A stretch of 64,000 bases of DNA. Source: VHCN01 sp964589935. GTDB taxonomy: Bacteria; Verrucomicrobiota; Verrucomicrobiia; Limisphaerales; VHCN01. The stretch covers positions 124,001-188,000 of the forward strand of contig CAZPVD010000004.1 of NCBI GenBank assembly GCA_964589935.1, given 5' to 3'. Shown piece by piece: positions 16,549 to 23,846 of the stretch. Each line of letters begins with the position of its first letter. The first letter of the stretch is position 1. The position numbers were made by a program, and so were the translations under genes. The notes under the pieces were generated by a model. It had not been told where the DNA came from, ran no database searches, and saw only the letters and a program-made list of their open reading frames with translations.

Positions 16549-18120
16549 CTAGGGAGAGTTTCCATTTCCGATATGATCGTCCTGACAACCGAAAACCGAA
16601 CGCAAATCGGGCAACTGGCCCTGCGTGTTCAATGATGCTAGAGTGTCGAGAATCTGGTCCCAGGTTCGAGGTGTGTCAGGTCTAGGGCCACAATCATCGA
16701 TTTCGCGACGGTTTGCGATCTCTTCAAACGGCAACGACGGCTTCAATGTTACCTTTTTCCCCATCACATCGCGGTTCGAGGTGAGAATCGCGATCATTTC
16801 CCGTCGTTCCTCGGGAAATGCCTTCTCGTGGCTCAACCAGGCGTTGCCGGCCAGTTCGAGGAATTTTTCCAGTTGGTCCGGCGACTGTTTACCGGCGCGG
16901 ATCAACGCCGCCAGGTTTCCCTCAACGGTCTTTTGTTCCATGAGCAGGCTCCGCTTGCGCTCCTCGAACATGGCCTTGTCGAGCGCCTGGTCAATGTAGG
17001 CGTCGGTCAGCCGGTTGAGCCGGTCCCTGAGCTGGCCGAGTTGCAGGTTCAGGCTCTTGGTTTCCTCCTCCTGCCGGTTCGTCCAGGTCTCCCGCAGCTT
17101 CAATATCCTCGCCTTGAAATACGCCCTCTCCTCATCATTGAAGCGGAGACGTTGCAGAAGCAGCCGGACTTCTGTTTCCACGGCTTCCTCGCGGATGGAA
17201 TTCGTCGGGCATTCTCGGCTGTGACAGCGGTAATACACATGGCCCTTCCGCCGTTCACCGATAAGGGAATACTGACAGGCAGCACAGGCAAGCAGCCGGC
17301 GGAACTGGAACGAGTGGCGTTGGGTGCGGGCATTGAACTTGCCGATAAGCACCGCATGCACCCGGTCAAAAAGCGCCTTTGGGATGAGCGGCTCGTGAAT
17401 ACCGGCAAAGGTTTCGTTGGTCTTGTGGATACGAATGAGGCCAAAATAGAAAGTGTTGTTGAGGACACCGGACAACCGGTTGACGCTCACTCTTCCACCG
17501 TTGATGCTGCGCAGGCCAAGCCGGTGCAGTTCCTGGCTTAACGTGTCCAGGCTGTAACGGCCGGTCGCATACAGCTCGAATGCCTTGCGCACCAGTGGTC
17601 CCTTTACGGGATCAATGATCTTGGCCTTCGCTTTCCCTTGATCGAGATAGCCCAGCGGGGCGCGAAGGGGAAAAAAGCCCTGCTTCAATCGGCCGTAAAA
17701 CCCCTTGCGGGTTTCCTCGCGGAGATTGCGGATGTAATCGGCGGCGACAACCGCCTGGATGTCGGCGGACAATCTTCCGCCTCGCGATTGAAGGTCAAGG
17801 CTCTCGGTGACGAAATGGACTTCGACCCCTTGGTCGGACAACTCACCGATGGCCGCCCAATCGCGCAGGTTGCGCGCGCCTCGGTCGAGCTTGTGGAGGA
17901 TGATCCCGCGGGCTTCGCCCTTGCGAAGGATCGCGAGGGCCTTGTTGAACACCGGCCGTCCCTGCTTGGCCGCGGTTTCGGTTTCTTCAAGCCAAAGACT
18001 GATTGTAAGCTGATTGCGTTCCGCGTAGCGCAAAATCGCGTCGCGCTGCTCAATGAGCGACACGCCTTTCGTTCCCTGTTTGACCGTGGAGACACGGATG
18101 TAGCCGATGTAGCCGTTCAT
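16549..18120 (-). CDS. Large serine recombinase
   Basis: A 523-aa site-specific recombinase. The N-terminal resolvase domain has the catalytic serine S11 in YIRVSTVKQG, then EQRDAILRYA and KLDRGARNLRDW. A recombinase domain follows, with PLGYLDQ, then a zinc ribbon with four cysteines (CAAC and YYRCHSREC) near residues 277-310. A coiled coil covers about 340-440. It should cut and join two att sites by the large-serine-integrase route. The stop precedes a TTGCC-N6-GGCAA hairpin also found behind the remnant copy at 15,038. Its start overlaps the small helical gene by ATGA. The whole length is intact. Confidence 0.9.
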   Translation of the reverse strand: MNGYIGYIRVSTVKQGTKGVSLIEQRDAILRYAERNQLTISLWLEETETAAKQGRPVFNKALAILRKGEARGIILHKLDRGARNLRDWAAIGELSDQGVEVHFVTESLDLQSRGGRLSADIQAVVAADYIRNLREETRKGFYGRLKQGFFPLRAPLGYLDQGKAKAKIIDPVKGPLVRKAFELYATGRYSLDTLSQELHRLGLRSINGGRVSVNRLSGVLNNTFYFGLIRIHKTNETFAGIHEPLIPKALFDRVHAVLIGKFNARTQRHSFQFRRLLACAACQYSLIGERRKGHVYYRCHSRECPTNSIREEAVETEVRLLLQRLRFNDEERAYFKARILKLRETWTNRQEEETKSLNLQLGQLRDRLNRLTDAYIDQALDKAMFEERKRSLLMEQKTVEGNLAALIRAGKQSPDQLEKFLELAGNAWLSHEKAFPEERREMIAILTSNRDVMGKKVTLKPSLPFEEIANRREIDDCGPRPDTPRTWDQILDTLASLNTQGQLPDLRSVFGCQDDHIGNGNSP

Positions 18121-18311
18121 GGGGATGACAACAGCGTATCATTCCCATTTGGGGCGTCAATGGGGCGGCCCTCTTGCGCCTCGGTTTCGAGACGCTCGAA
18201 GATGCGCAGGACAAGCGCGAGATACCGGTCAAGGTTTTCCTCGGCGATGGCACGCTCCGCTTCGGTGAGCTGCGGATAGAGGTCTTGGACGGTGGGTGTC
18301 TTGGGTTCCAT
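18117..18311 (-). CDS. Small helical partner protein translationally coupled to recombinase
   Basis: A 64-aa protein of which residues 5-42 (TPTVQDLYPQLTEAERAIAE onward) match the 67-aa protein at 15,253. The C-terminal 20 residues are unrelated to it. Its stop overlaps the recombinase ATG by four bases, so the two are translated together. No known domain is recognised. Conservation of the pair in both module copies argues it matters for the recombinase, perhaps as a directionality or stability factor. Confidence 0.68.
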   Translation of the reverse strand: MEPKTPTVQDLYPQLTEAERAIAEENLDRYLALVLRIFERLETEAQEGRPIDAPNGNDTLLSSP

Positions 18312-18441
18312 GGTGGATCGAGCATACGCATACGGAGACGATCACCCTAGACGCCAGGACTTGCCATCGAAGGCAATTGACCGGGACTTTTCCACAGGTT
18401 CCGCTCTCGCGAGTCGCGCGGTAAAATATAAAGACACCTGT

Positions 18442-18468
18442 CACCGAGCCGTCCCGCTCGGTGTTTTT
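18442..18468 (+). terminator. Intrinsic terminator/attenuator in the leader of the HTH-RuvC operon
   Basis: CACCGAGC pairs with GCTCGGTG over a CGTCCC loop and is followed by TTTTT. No plus-strand gene ends here; the next gene starts at 18,569. The site is therefore more likely a leader attenuator than a gene-end terminator. Confidence 0.7.
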
Positions 18469-18473
18469 CGTCC

Positions 18474-18549
18474 GGAGTTGCCGCTTCCGGCAACTCCTCC
18501 CTCCTTGGGTGCATTTATCCATCCATTAAAGTGGAGGCTCGAACTCCAC
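18474..18549 (+). promoter_or_regulatory. Two further hairpins in the same leader
   Basis: GGAGTTGCC (18474-18482) pairs perfectly with GGCAACTCC (18489-18497), and GTGGAG (18531-18536) with CTCCAC (18544-18549). With the upstream terminator this makes three stems in a row within 110 bases before the start codon at 18,569. The last stem could hide the ribosome-binding site. Confidence 0.5.
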
Positions 18550-18568
18550 GCCGGGTTCTTTCAATCCC

Positions 18569-18910
18569 ATGTCGTCCACACTTCCAAACTATCTGCTCGC
18601 CGAGCGCAAGCGCCTAGCGCTGTCCCAAAAGGAGGTCGCCTACCTTCTGGGCGCGGAGAGCGGGGCCAAGGTCTGCCGGTATGAGCGGTTCGTCCGCGAA
18701 CCGGGCCTGCAAACCGCGCTCGCCTATGAAGTGATCTTCCAGAAATCCGCGAGCGAACTCTTTGCCGGACTCTACCGGAAGATGGAACACGACGTGGCCG
18801 CCCGCGCGCGGGTGCTCGCGCGCCGCACGGAGAACCAGAAGGCCAGCCGTTACACGAGCCGCAAACAAAACGTCCTCGCGCTGATCGCACTGTCATCGTC
18901 ACACAAATGA
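18569..18910 (+). CDS. XRE-like HTH protein, coupled to RuvC-like gene
   Basis: A 113-aa protein. Residues 5-65 form a Cro/CI-type helix-turn-helix (LLAERKRLALSQKEVAYLLG, then AKVCRYERFVREP), and the helix ending SASELFAGLYRK parallels the tail of the HTH protein at 16,202. The last 35 residues are strongly basic. The stop overlaps the next ATG by four bases, so the pair is made together. Probably a DNA-binding regulator or targeting subunit for the RuvC-like product. Preceded by a leader with three stem-loops. Confidence 0.72.
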   Translation: MSSTLPNYLLAERKRLALSQKEVAYLLGAESGAKVCRYERFVREPGLQTALAYEVIFQKSASELFAGLYRKMEHDVAARARVLARRTENQKASRYTSRKQNVLALIALSSSHK

Positions 18911-19458
18911 AGAACACACATTCAAAACAAACCCGCATCCTGGCCATAGCGCCTTCAACCAGAGGCTTTGGTTTTGCCGTGCTCGAAGAGGACAAGCTCG
19001 TGGACTGGGGCGGCAAGCCGGTGAAGAAAGAAGACAAGAACAAACAGAGCCTTGCGAAGGTGGAAAAACTCCTCACGCACTACACACCGACTGTGCTTGT
19101 CCTGGAAGATGCTGCCGCGCCCGGCTCCCGGCGCGCGAAGCGCATCCGAACCTTGAGCGCTCGTATCGTGACGCTTGCAAAACGTCACCATGTCAAAGTC
19201 CGCCTGCTCACCCGCGCACAAGTGCGCCGTGTGTTCTTCGCTGATGAACAGGGAACCAAGCACAAACTGGCCACATTGCTAGCCGAGCGATTTCCGGAGG
19301 AACTCGGCTCCCGTCTGCCACCGAAGCGCAAACCGTGGATGAGCCAGGACAGCCGCATGGACATGTTCGATGCCGTCGCGCTCGCGCTGGCACTTCGCTT
19401 GTCGCTTCAAAAAAGCGCGGCTTCTATCACAAACTCCCGCCGCCTGTCTATCACATGA
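18907..19458 (+). CDS. RuvC-like RNase H-fold protein with altered first catalytic position
   Basis: A 183-aa protein with a RuvC/RNase H fold: first strand ILAIAPSTRGFGFAV, second acidic strand VLVLEDAA (E67, D68) and C-terminal helix MDMFDAVALALALR (D152, D155). In Holliday-junction resolvases the first strand carries an aspartate at the position held here by A15, so the usual metal site looks incomplete. The mid part TLSARIVTLAKRHHVKVRLL fits the family. Coupled to an HTH gene upstream. It may be a binding-only or diverged nuclease linked to recombinase modules. Not a host ruvC: length and context differ. Confidence 0.65.
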   Translation: MKNTHSKQTRILAIAPSTRGFGFAVLEEDKLVDWGGKPVKKEDKNKQSLAKVEKLLTHYTPTVLVLEDAAAPGSRRAKRIRTLSARIVTLAKRHHVKVRLLTRAQVRRVFFADEQGTKHKLATLLAERFPEELGSRLPPKRKPWMSQDSRMDMFDAVALALALRLSLQKSAASITNSRRLSIT

Positions 19459-19593
19459 AAATAGAACTCTTTCGTCCCCGACTTTCTTGAATGTTGGCAG
19501 CAAATCTGCTCGAAAGCACGATTTTCCTTACTCCGCATTCACCCATAATCCCGGCTAATTTCGACTAAAATCGCCCATAAATCCTGCCATTTT

Positions 19594-19617
19594 AGCTCTC
19601 AAGAAGAGAGCTTTCTT
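19594..19617 (+). terminator. Terminator behind the RuvC-like gene
   Basis: AGCTCTC pairs with GAGAGCT around AAGAA, preceded by TTTT and followed by TTCTTC. The flanking T-rich sequence on both sides means it could act on either strand. It lies in a 325-base gap (19,459-19,783) with no other supportable gene. Confidence 0.6.
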
Positions 19618-19783
19618 CACTGTCCAACTCAGCAATTCTTCTGCCAGACCCCGTGTAAAGCGTGTCACATGTTCGTGTTATAGACGCTCCTCCAAAAAGT
19701 CTGTCACGATGCTCGTTGGTGCCGGGAATTATCCGGCTCTGAAACCGCATGAACTCAAATACAGCCATCGTAAAAGGAACATT

Positions 19784-20431
19784 ATGAGTGGGCGACACAT
19801 CACAAGGACGAAGGTTTCCATTGTTGAAAGTAACCCCAAGGAATTGGACTTGCTTTGCAGGAATCTCCACGGCCTTCCGGGTATGGACGTGGTGGGAACG
19901 CATTCCCACGCAGAGGAGGCACTGCAGGCCATGCCGCAAACCAAACCGCAACTGGTGATGACATCCGTCGTGCTGAACGGGATGGACGGTCTGGAACTCA
20001 CACGCCGGTTGAAGCAGCAAGCGACCCGGCTCAAGGTGCTCGTCGTCACCCGGTCGCACGACCGGGACACGCTGGGGAAGGCGTTACGGAGCGGGGCCGA
20101 CGGGTATCTGACCAAGCCCATCAATCGCGAGGAAATGGTTCAGGCCGTTCTGCGGGTGCTGCGCGGGGAAACGCACATTGGCGCGCCGATGATGAGGGGA
20201 CTGGTGGAACTGGCGCGTGGGGACAACGGTCATCACACGCCAGACTCGCGCCTGACCGAGCGGGAGAATGAGTTGATGGAACTGTTGCAGCGCGGGAGCA
20301 CCGACCGCGAGATCGGCGGCGTGCTCGGCATCTGCGAGACGACGGTGAAGAAGCACCTGCACAACGTCTATACGAAGCTGGGCGTGCGGAACCGGGTCGA
20401 GGCGCTCAACACGCTTCATCATCCCGTCTGA
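19784..20431 (+). CDS. NarL/FixJ-type response regulator with a degenerate receiver
   Basis: A 215-aa protein: receiver domain at residues 8-122 and a LuxR helix-turn-helix at about 150-212 (LTERENELMELLQRG, then CETTVKKHLHNVYTKLGVRN). I use ATG 19784, which has AAAGGA seven bases upstream. In the receiver, K111 in YLTKP is kept, but the phosphorylated aspartate is replaced by S61 (TSVVLNGMDG), and the acidic pair is E15-S16. It probably cannot be phosphorylated and may work as an unphosphorylated or ligand-controlled regulator. No histidine kinase is next to it. The stop codon lies inside the first copy of the shared upstream element, so it is a candidate controller of the following operon. 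Confidence 0.82.
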   Translation: MSGRHITRTKVSIVESNPKELDLLCRNLHGLPGMDVVGTHSHAEEALQAMPQTKPQLVMTSVVLNGMDGLELTRRLKQQATRLKVLVVTRSHDRDTLGKALRSGADGYLTKPINREEMVQAVLRVLRGETHIGAPMMRGLVELARGDNGHHTPDSRLTERENELMELLQRGSTDREIGGVLGICETTVKKHLHNVYTKLGVRNRVEALNTLHHPV

Positions 20432-20483
20432 TACGGGATTCGCCTTACTCCTTTAGTTCTACTCCGTTCGAGCAATATACGGG
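20423..20483 (+). promoter_or_regulatory. Shared upstream element, copy 1
   Basis: A 61-base block almost identical to 27,407-27,467. Its core is CTTACTCC, 15 bases, then TTCGAGCAATATAC, and also occurs at 37,876-37,914. The block starts within the last codons of the response regulator (CCCGTCTGA) and ends 52 bases before the lipoprotein gene start. Likely a promoter with or without an operator. Confidence 0.75.
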
Positions 20484-20534
20484 TGCTTGGGGAAATGATA
20501 AAACAGACGGTGCAATTCAGGGGCTGACAAATAA

Positions 20535-20957
20535 ATGAGTGGCGATGAACGACATGCGGGACGGTGGTGGACGCTGTTGGCGGCAAGCTTTGTCCTCAAT
20601 TTTAGCGGCTTCATGGCGCTGTCAGTTGCGGGACTGATGTTGTTGGCCGGCACGGGCTGCGGGGCGGTCAGTTACCGGCAGGATGGCAGCGTGGTGCGCC
20701 ACCATTTCGGCTACGTGCGGGTGATCACGCCCCGCGCTGAGAGCGCGGACGGCAAGTTCGAGGTGATGGAACTCAGCACCTTTGGCGTGCGGTTCCACGA
20801 AGGCGCGGGACTGGGCTACTTTCATGAGCGGACGGAATACATTCCGATGGATTCACGCCTCGTCATTCGCGTGGCGAACGAGGCCCAGATGAATCAAGTG
20901 CTCAAAATGTTGAAACCAACGGAGAAAGACAAACTATGCATCACCATCACCCCCTGA
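20535..20957 (+). CDS. Small secreted or membrane-anchored protein
   Basis: A 140-aa protein. A hydrophobic segment (LLAASFVLNFSGFMALSVAG) with a downstream LLAGTGCG gives a signal or membrane anchor; the cysteine is placed like a lipobox, although position -3 is glycine rather than leucine. The rest is beta-rich, with YRQDGSVVRHHFGYVRVIT and a repeated charged pattern. An internal ATG at 20,613 would give a conventional short signal peptide. It is first in the operon behind the shared element and overlaps the next gene by 22 bases. Function unknown. Confidence 0.6.
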   Translation: MSGDERHAGRWWTLLAASFVLNFSGFMALSVAGLMLLAGTGCGAVSYRQDGSVVRHHFGYVRVITPRAESADGKFEVMELSTFGVRFHEGAGLGYFHERTEYIPMDSRLVIRVANEAQMNQVLKMLKPTEKDKLCITITP

Positions 20958-21751
20958 AAGCCAGCATCGTGCTGATGGCAGCCGGATTGTTCCTGATGGC
21001 GGGCTGCCACACGCCGCAACACTCCAACGTGCTGGTCTTCGGGACCAACACGAAGTTCGCCATAGACATCTCCTACGACCCGAAGACTCAGGAACCCAAC
21101 CTGACGGTCGGCTACAAACGGCAGGAAGGCGTGTGGATGCCGCTTCTGGCCAACACCGGTGAAGACGGGCTCGAACCCGGGCCTATCAAGATCAACAACA
21201 AGGCAGGAGAAACGGTCGGCAATATATCCACGGACGGACTGCTCTACCAAGGGAAGGACAACGCCAACTACGACGCCTATTCCGTGCTGGCCAGCTTTGG
21301 CGCGAAATGGGGAGCGAAGGGATCTGCCACAAACGGATCGGAAGCATCGGGCGGGCTGGCCCAATACTTCGCAACGGGACTGGCTGCGCGCAAGCTGGCC
21401 GAGAAGGGTGGCGCGGAACTGGTTTCCGTTCAGCCGGCGGGAAGGGCGCTTGCCAAGGAAAAGGTCAAACGTGAATTCGACGATGCCCAAACAGAGGGAG
21501 CGAAGCTCACCACCAAGGTGAACAAGGAGATTGATGGCATCAAGGACGCGGACAAATTCAAAAAGGCGGTCAGCGCCGCGAAGCTGGCCGGCTTGATTGA
21601 TGACAAGAATGAAACGTCCCTGACGAAAGCAGCCGACGAGAAGCTGGAAAGCGGCAAGGATGAGTTCAAGACTTACATGATCGCATTCTCGCCGGAGGAC
21701 GTTAAGAAACTGAAAGCCTTCGACGCCAAACTGCAGGGCATCATCAAATAA
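20936..21751 (+). CDS. Lipoprotein of unknown function
   Basis: A 271-aa exported protein. The signal is MHHHHPLKASIVLMAAGLF followed by the lipobox LMAGC, so it should be lipidated. Residues 30-110 are beta-strand-like (VLVFGTNTKFAIDISYD), and residues 160-270 form a long helical, lysine- and glutamate-rich region. The natural four-histidine run after the first methionine is unusual. It lies between a small membrane protein and a 61-aa gene and begins 22 bases inside the former. Role unknown; envelope-located. Confidence 0.68.
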   Translation: MHHHHPLKASIVLMAAGLFLMAGCHTPQHSNVLVFGTNTKFAIDISYDPKTQEPNLTVGYKRQEGVWMPLLANTGEDGLEPGPIKINNKAGETVGNISTDGLLYQGKDNANYDAYSVLASFGAKWGAKGSATNGSEASGGLAQYFATGLAARKLAEKGGAELVSVQPAGRALAKEKVKREFDDAQTEGAKLTTKVNKEIDGIKDADKFKKAVSAAKLAGLIDDKNETSLTKAADEKLESGKDEFKTYMIAFSPEDVKKLKAFDAKLQGIIK

Positions 21752-21772
21752 CTAAAAAGGGAAAGGAAATAT

Positions 21773-21958
21773 ATGGCAGAACAAACAATCGGATATGTCC
21801 TATCGGACGAAACCAAACAGAACATGGAGGGAGCTTTGGCCTCTCTGGCGACGGCAAAGACCCAAGGCTGGGAGGTAACGGATGTTCGGATTGAAACACG
21901 GGATGAGGACGGAACCCAAGTGCACACCGGAGTGATCGTGATTGAGAAGCAGGCATAG
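21773..21958 (+). CDS. Small soluble protein
   Basis: A 61-aa acidic protein (MAEQTIGYVLSDETKQNM onward) with a helix of about 25 residues and a C-terminal pair of strands. An AAAGGAAAGG ribosome-binding site lies eight bases before the ATG. It is tightly spaced after the lipoprotein gene. No family recognised. Confidence 0.6.
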   Translation: MAEQTIGYVLSDETKQNMEGALASLATAKTQGWEVTDVRIETRDEDGTQVHTGVIVIEKQA

Positions 21959-22141
21959 CCGCAGGTCGCCTGATTCAAAAAACCTAGTGAGGCTCGCGAC
22001 TGGCGTGTGGCGGCGGCATGTGACTGCGGGCCCCGGCGTGATAGATAGGCAATGGTGGCCTGGTCCACTGCCACAGCAAAGTCGGCATCTGTCGAAATAG
22101 TTTCGTGTTAAGGCAGCGTCATCAATAAACGGAGCACCATT

Positions 22142-23203
22142 ATGCAAGCCAGCAATGCGGTTCAAACGGACGCGAACGGCAACAGTGAAGATTTGCGCTA
22201 CACGTGCAAGGTCATTGGCCTGGCCTTTCTGGTCGGACTCATCCCAGGGATTTGGTTCACGGGTGCGAAATGGGGCGCTCCGCTGATGGCCGCGTGCGCC
22301 TGTTTCAGCGTGGGAGCCATTTTGGGGTTGCTGTTTGGCATTCCCCGAAGCCTGCAGGCCGGTGCGCACGATCCGAAGAACAATGAACCCGGAGCTGCTG
22401 GCGGCGGGTTCGGCGAGAACACCAACCTGGAACAAATCTCGGACTGGCTGACGAAAATCTTGATCGGGGCGAGCTTGGTGCAGATGCGCGAGATCAAGGA
22501 TTTGCTCATCAAGCTTGCGACCCAATTCGCCCAGTGTCTGGGCGGGGACGCCTGCGTTGCCTTCGCCTTGTTTCTGATCGTGTATTTTGCCGCGCTTGGT
22601 TTCCTCGGCAGCTACCTGTTGTCCCGTCTGTTCCTGCCCGGGGCCTTGAGGCGAGCACAAATCGCAACCCAAGCCGTGCAGATTGCGCGCGTCGCCAGCC
22701 AGAAGGCGGATGAGGCTACGGCAGCGGTGGCAGCGGCCAAGCAACTGACGGAACTGGTCGGCAAGATGTCGGGTGTGATTGATCCGCAGCCGCTGCCCGC
22801 AGCGTCGGCCCCGGCTGCAGGTGGGGCTACCGTGAACCTGACTGGTGCCCAAGCGGCTGCGGACGACCCGAACAAAGGCCAATTCGGCGGAAAGGCGGAA
22901 ATGAACAACCGCCAGTTGTCCGCCACGGTCAAGCCAATGGCGGGATCGAGCGACTACTTCCTGGTCCATCTGGAAGTGAAAGCCACTGGCGGAGAGACGC
23001 TGGGCAAACCGGTTTCGTTCCATCTGCATCCCTCCTTCAGCAACCCGGTGGTCGAGAGGACGCCCAAGGAAGAAATGGCAACCTTGGATTTAGTCTGCTG
23101 GGGCGCGTTCACGGTTGGTGCCGTGACCGACGATGGCAAGACGAGAATGGAGTTGGACCTCGCCGAATTGCCGGGAGCACCCAAGGAATTCACGAGTCGT
23201 TGA
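22142..23203 (+). CDS. Three-TM membrane protein with C-terminal pYEATS domain
   Basis: A 353-aa protein. Hydrophobic segments lie at about residues 24-40, 45-67 and 138-165. Between them is the motif NTNLEQISDWLTKILIG (93-109), which I recall from membrane proteins that carry prokaryotic YEATS-like domains. A coiled coil follows to about 210, then a low-complexity linker. Residues 255-353 form a beta sandwich ending WGAFTVGAV and LELDLAELPGAP-like (here MELDLAELPGAPKEF), matching my memory of pYEATS. That domain is predicted to sense modified proteins or stress in bacterial conflict systems. Likely last gene of the operon, separated by 183 bases from the small gene. Confidence 0.72.
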   Translation: MQASNAVQTDANGNSEDLRYTCKVIGLAFLVGLIPGIWFTGAKWGAPLMAACACFSVGAILGLLFGIPRSLQAGAHDPKNNEPGAAGGGFGENTNLEQISDWLTKILIGASLVQMREIKDLLIKLATQFAQCLGGDACVAFALFLIVYFAALGFLGSYLLSRLFLPGALRRAQIATQAVQIARVASQKADEATAAVAAAKQLTELVGKMSGVIDPQPLPAASAPAAGGATVNLTGAQAAADDPNKGQFGGKAEMNNRQLSATVKPMAGSSDYFLVHLEVKATGGETLGKPVSFHLHPSFSNPVVERTPKEEMATLDLVCWGAFTVGAVTDDGKTRMELDLAELPGAPKEFTSR

Positions 23204-23272
23204 ACGAATCTACCGATCTGCACCGGAATGATGTCCGCAACTTGAACGATGTCGCTTTCACTATAGTATCGT

Positions 23273-23525
23273 GAGAGGAAAGGAACCCAAATTGAAAAGC
23301 CGATGAAAGCCTGGTGCGTGCTGGCCGAACCCTGCGGCCTGTCTGACGTGGGTGGCGTGCCTTCGCCGGTATTCCGACCGTGAGGAACTTCTACGAGCTT
23401 GAAACAGTGTGCAGTGGCGTTGATGCTAATCCTTCGGGCCGGAAATCCGCTGCGGGGCAGCCGGCAGAGCCTACGTTATCGAACTCGGCGCCCAATTCGC
23501 ACCATCCAGACCCTTTCGACAGATT
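23273..23525 (+). pseudogene. Degenerate copy of the 5' end of the beta-helix gene
   Basis: The stretch from GAGGAAAGGAACCC, through AAAAGCCGATGAAAGCC, to CATCCAGACC follows 27,540-27,776 base by base with many substitutions and small indels. It covers the leader and the first 40 codons of the gene at 27,653. The start codon and frame are destroyed. The surrounding gap 23,204-23,846 holds no other supportable gene. Confidence 0.8.
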
Positions 23526-23846
23526 CACACGGCAGGACAGCGTGACCAGCGCTCTAGACACATTATTCCTTGCCGTTACCTGAGAGTGAAAATTATTCAT
23601 TTACCTGTTGACATTGAGTGGCACGCTTGTTTTTCTGACAGTGAAATCCAAAATGCAAGAGCACCAAGAAAAGAAGGCTCTGAGAAATTATGCAATTGAT
23701 TGTAATTCTGACGGCCAATCCCGAGAGTGTATCACGCATGACTTTCAGCATACTCAAAACAAAGGTTTCCGCCAATGGATTCAGTCTAGTTAGATCATTA
23801 CCGAATTACCTGAGGGTAGAGTGTAAAGCGTAATTGGGAGCTATAC

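Noticed and set aside
23608..23793. 61-codon frame before the 951-aa gene
   Set aside because: No start signal, no family and no codon pattern; it lies in a stretch of degenerate sequence.
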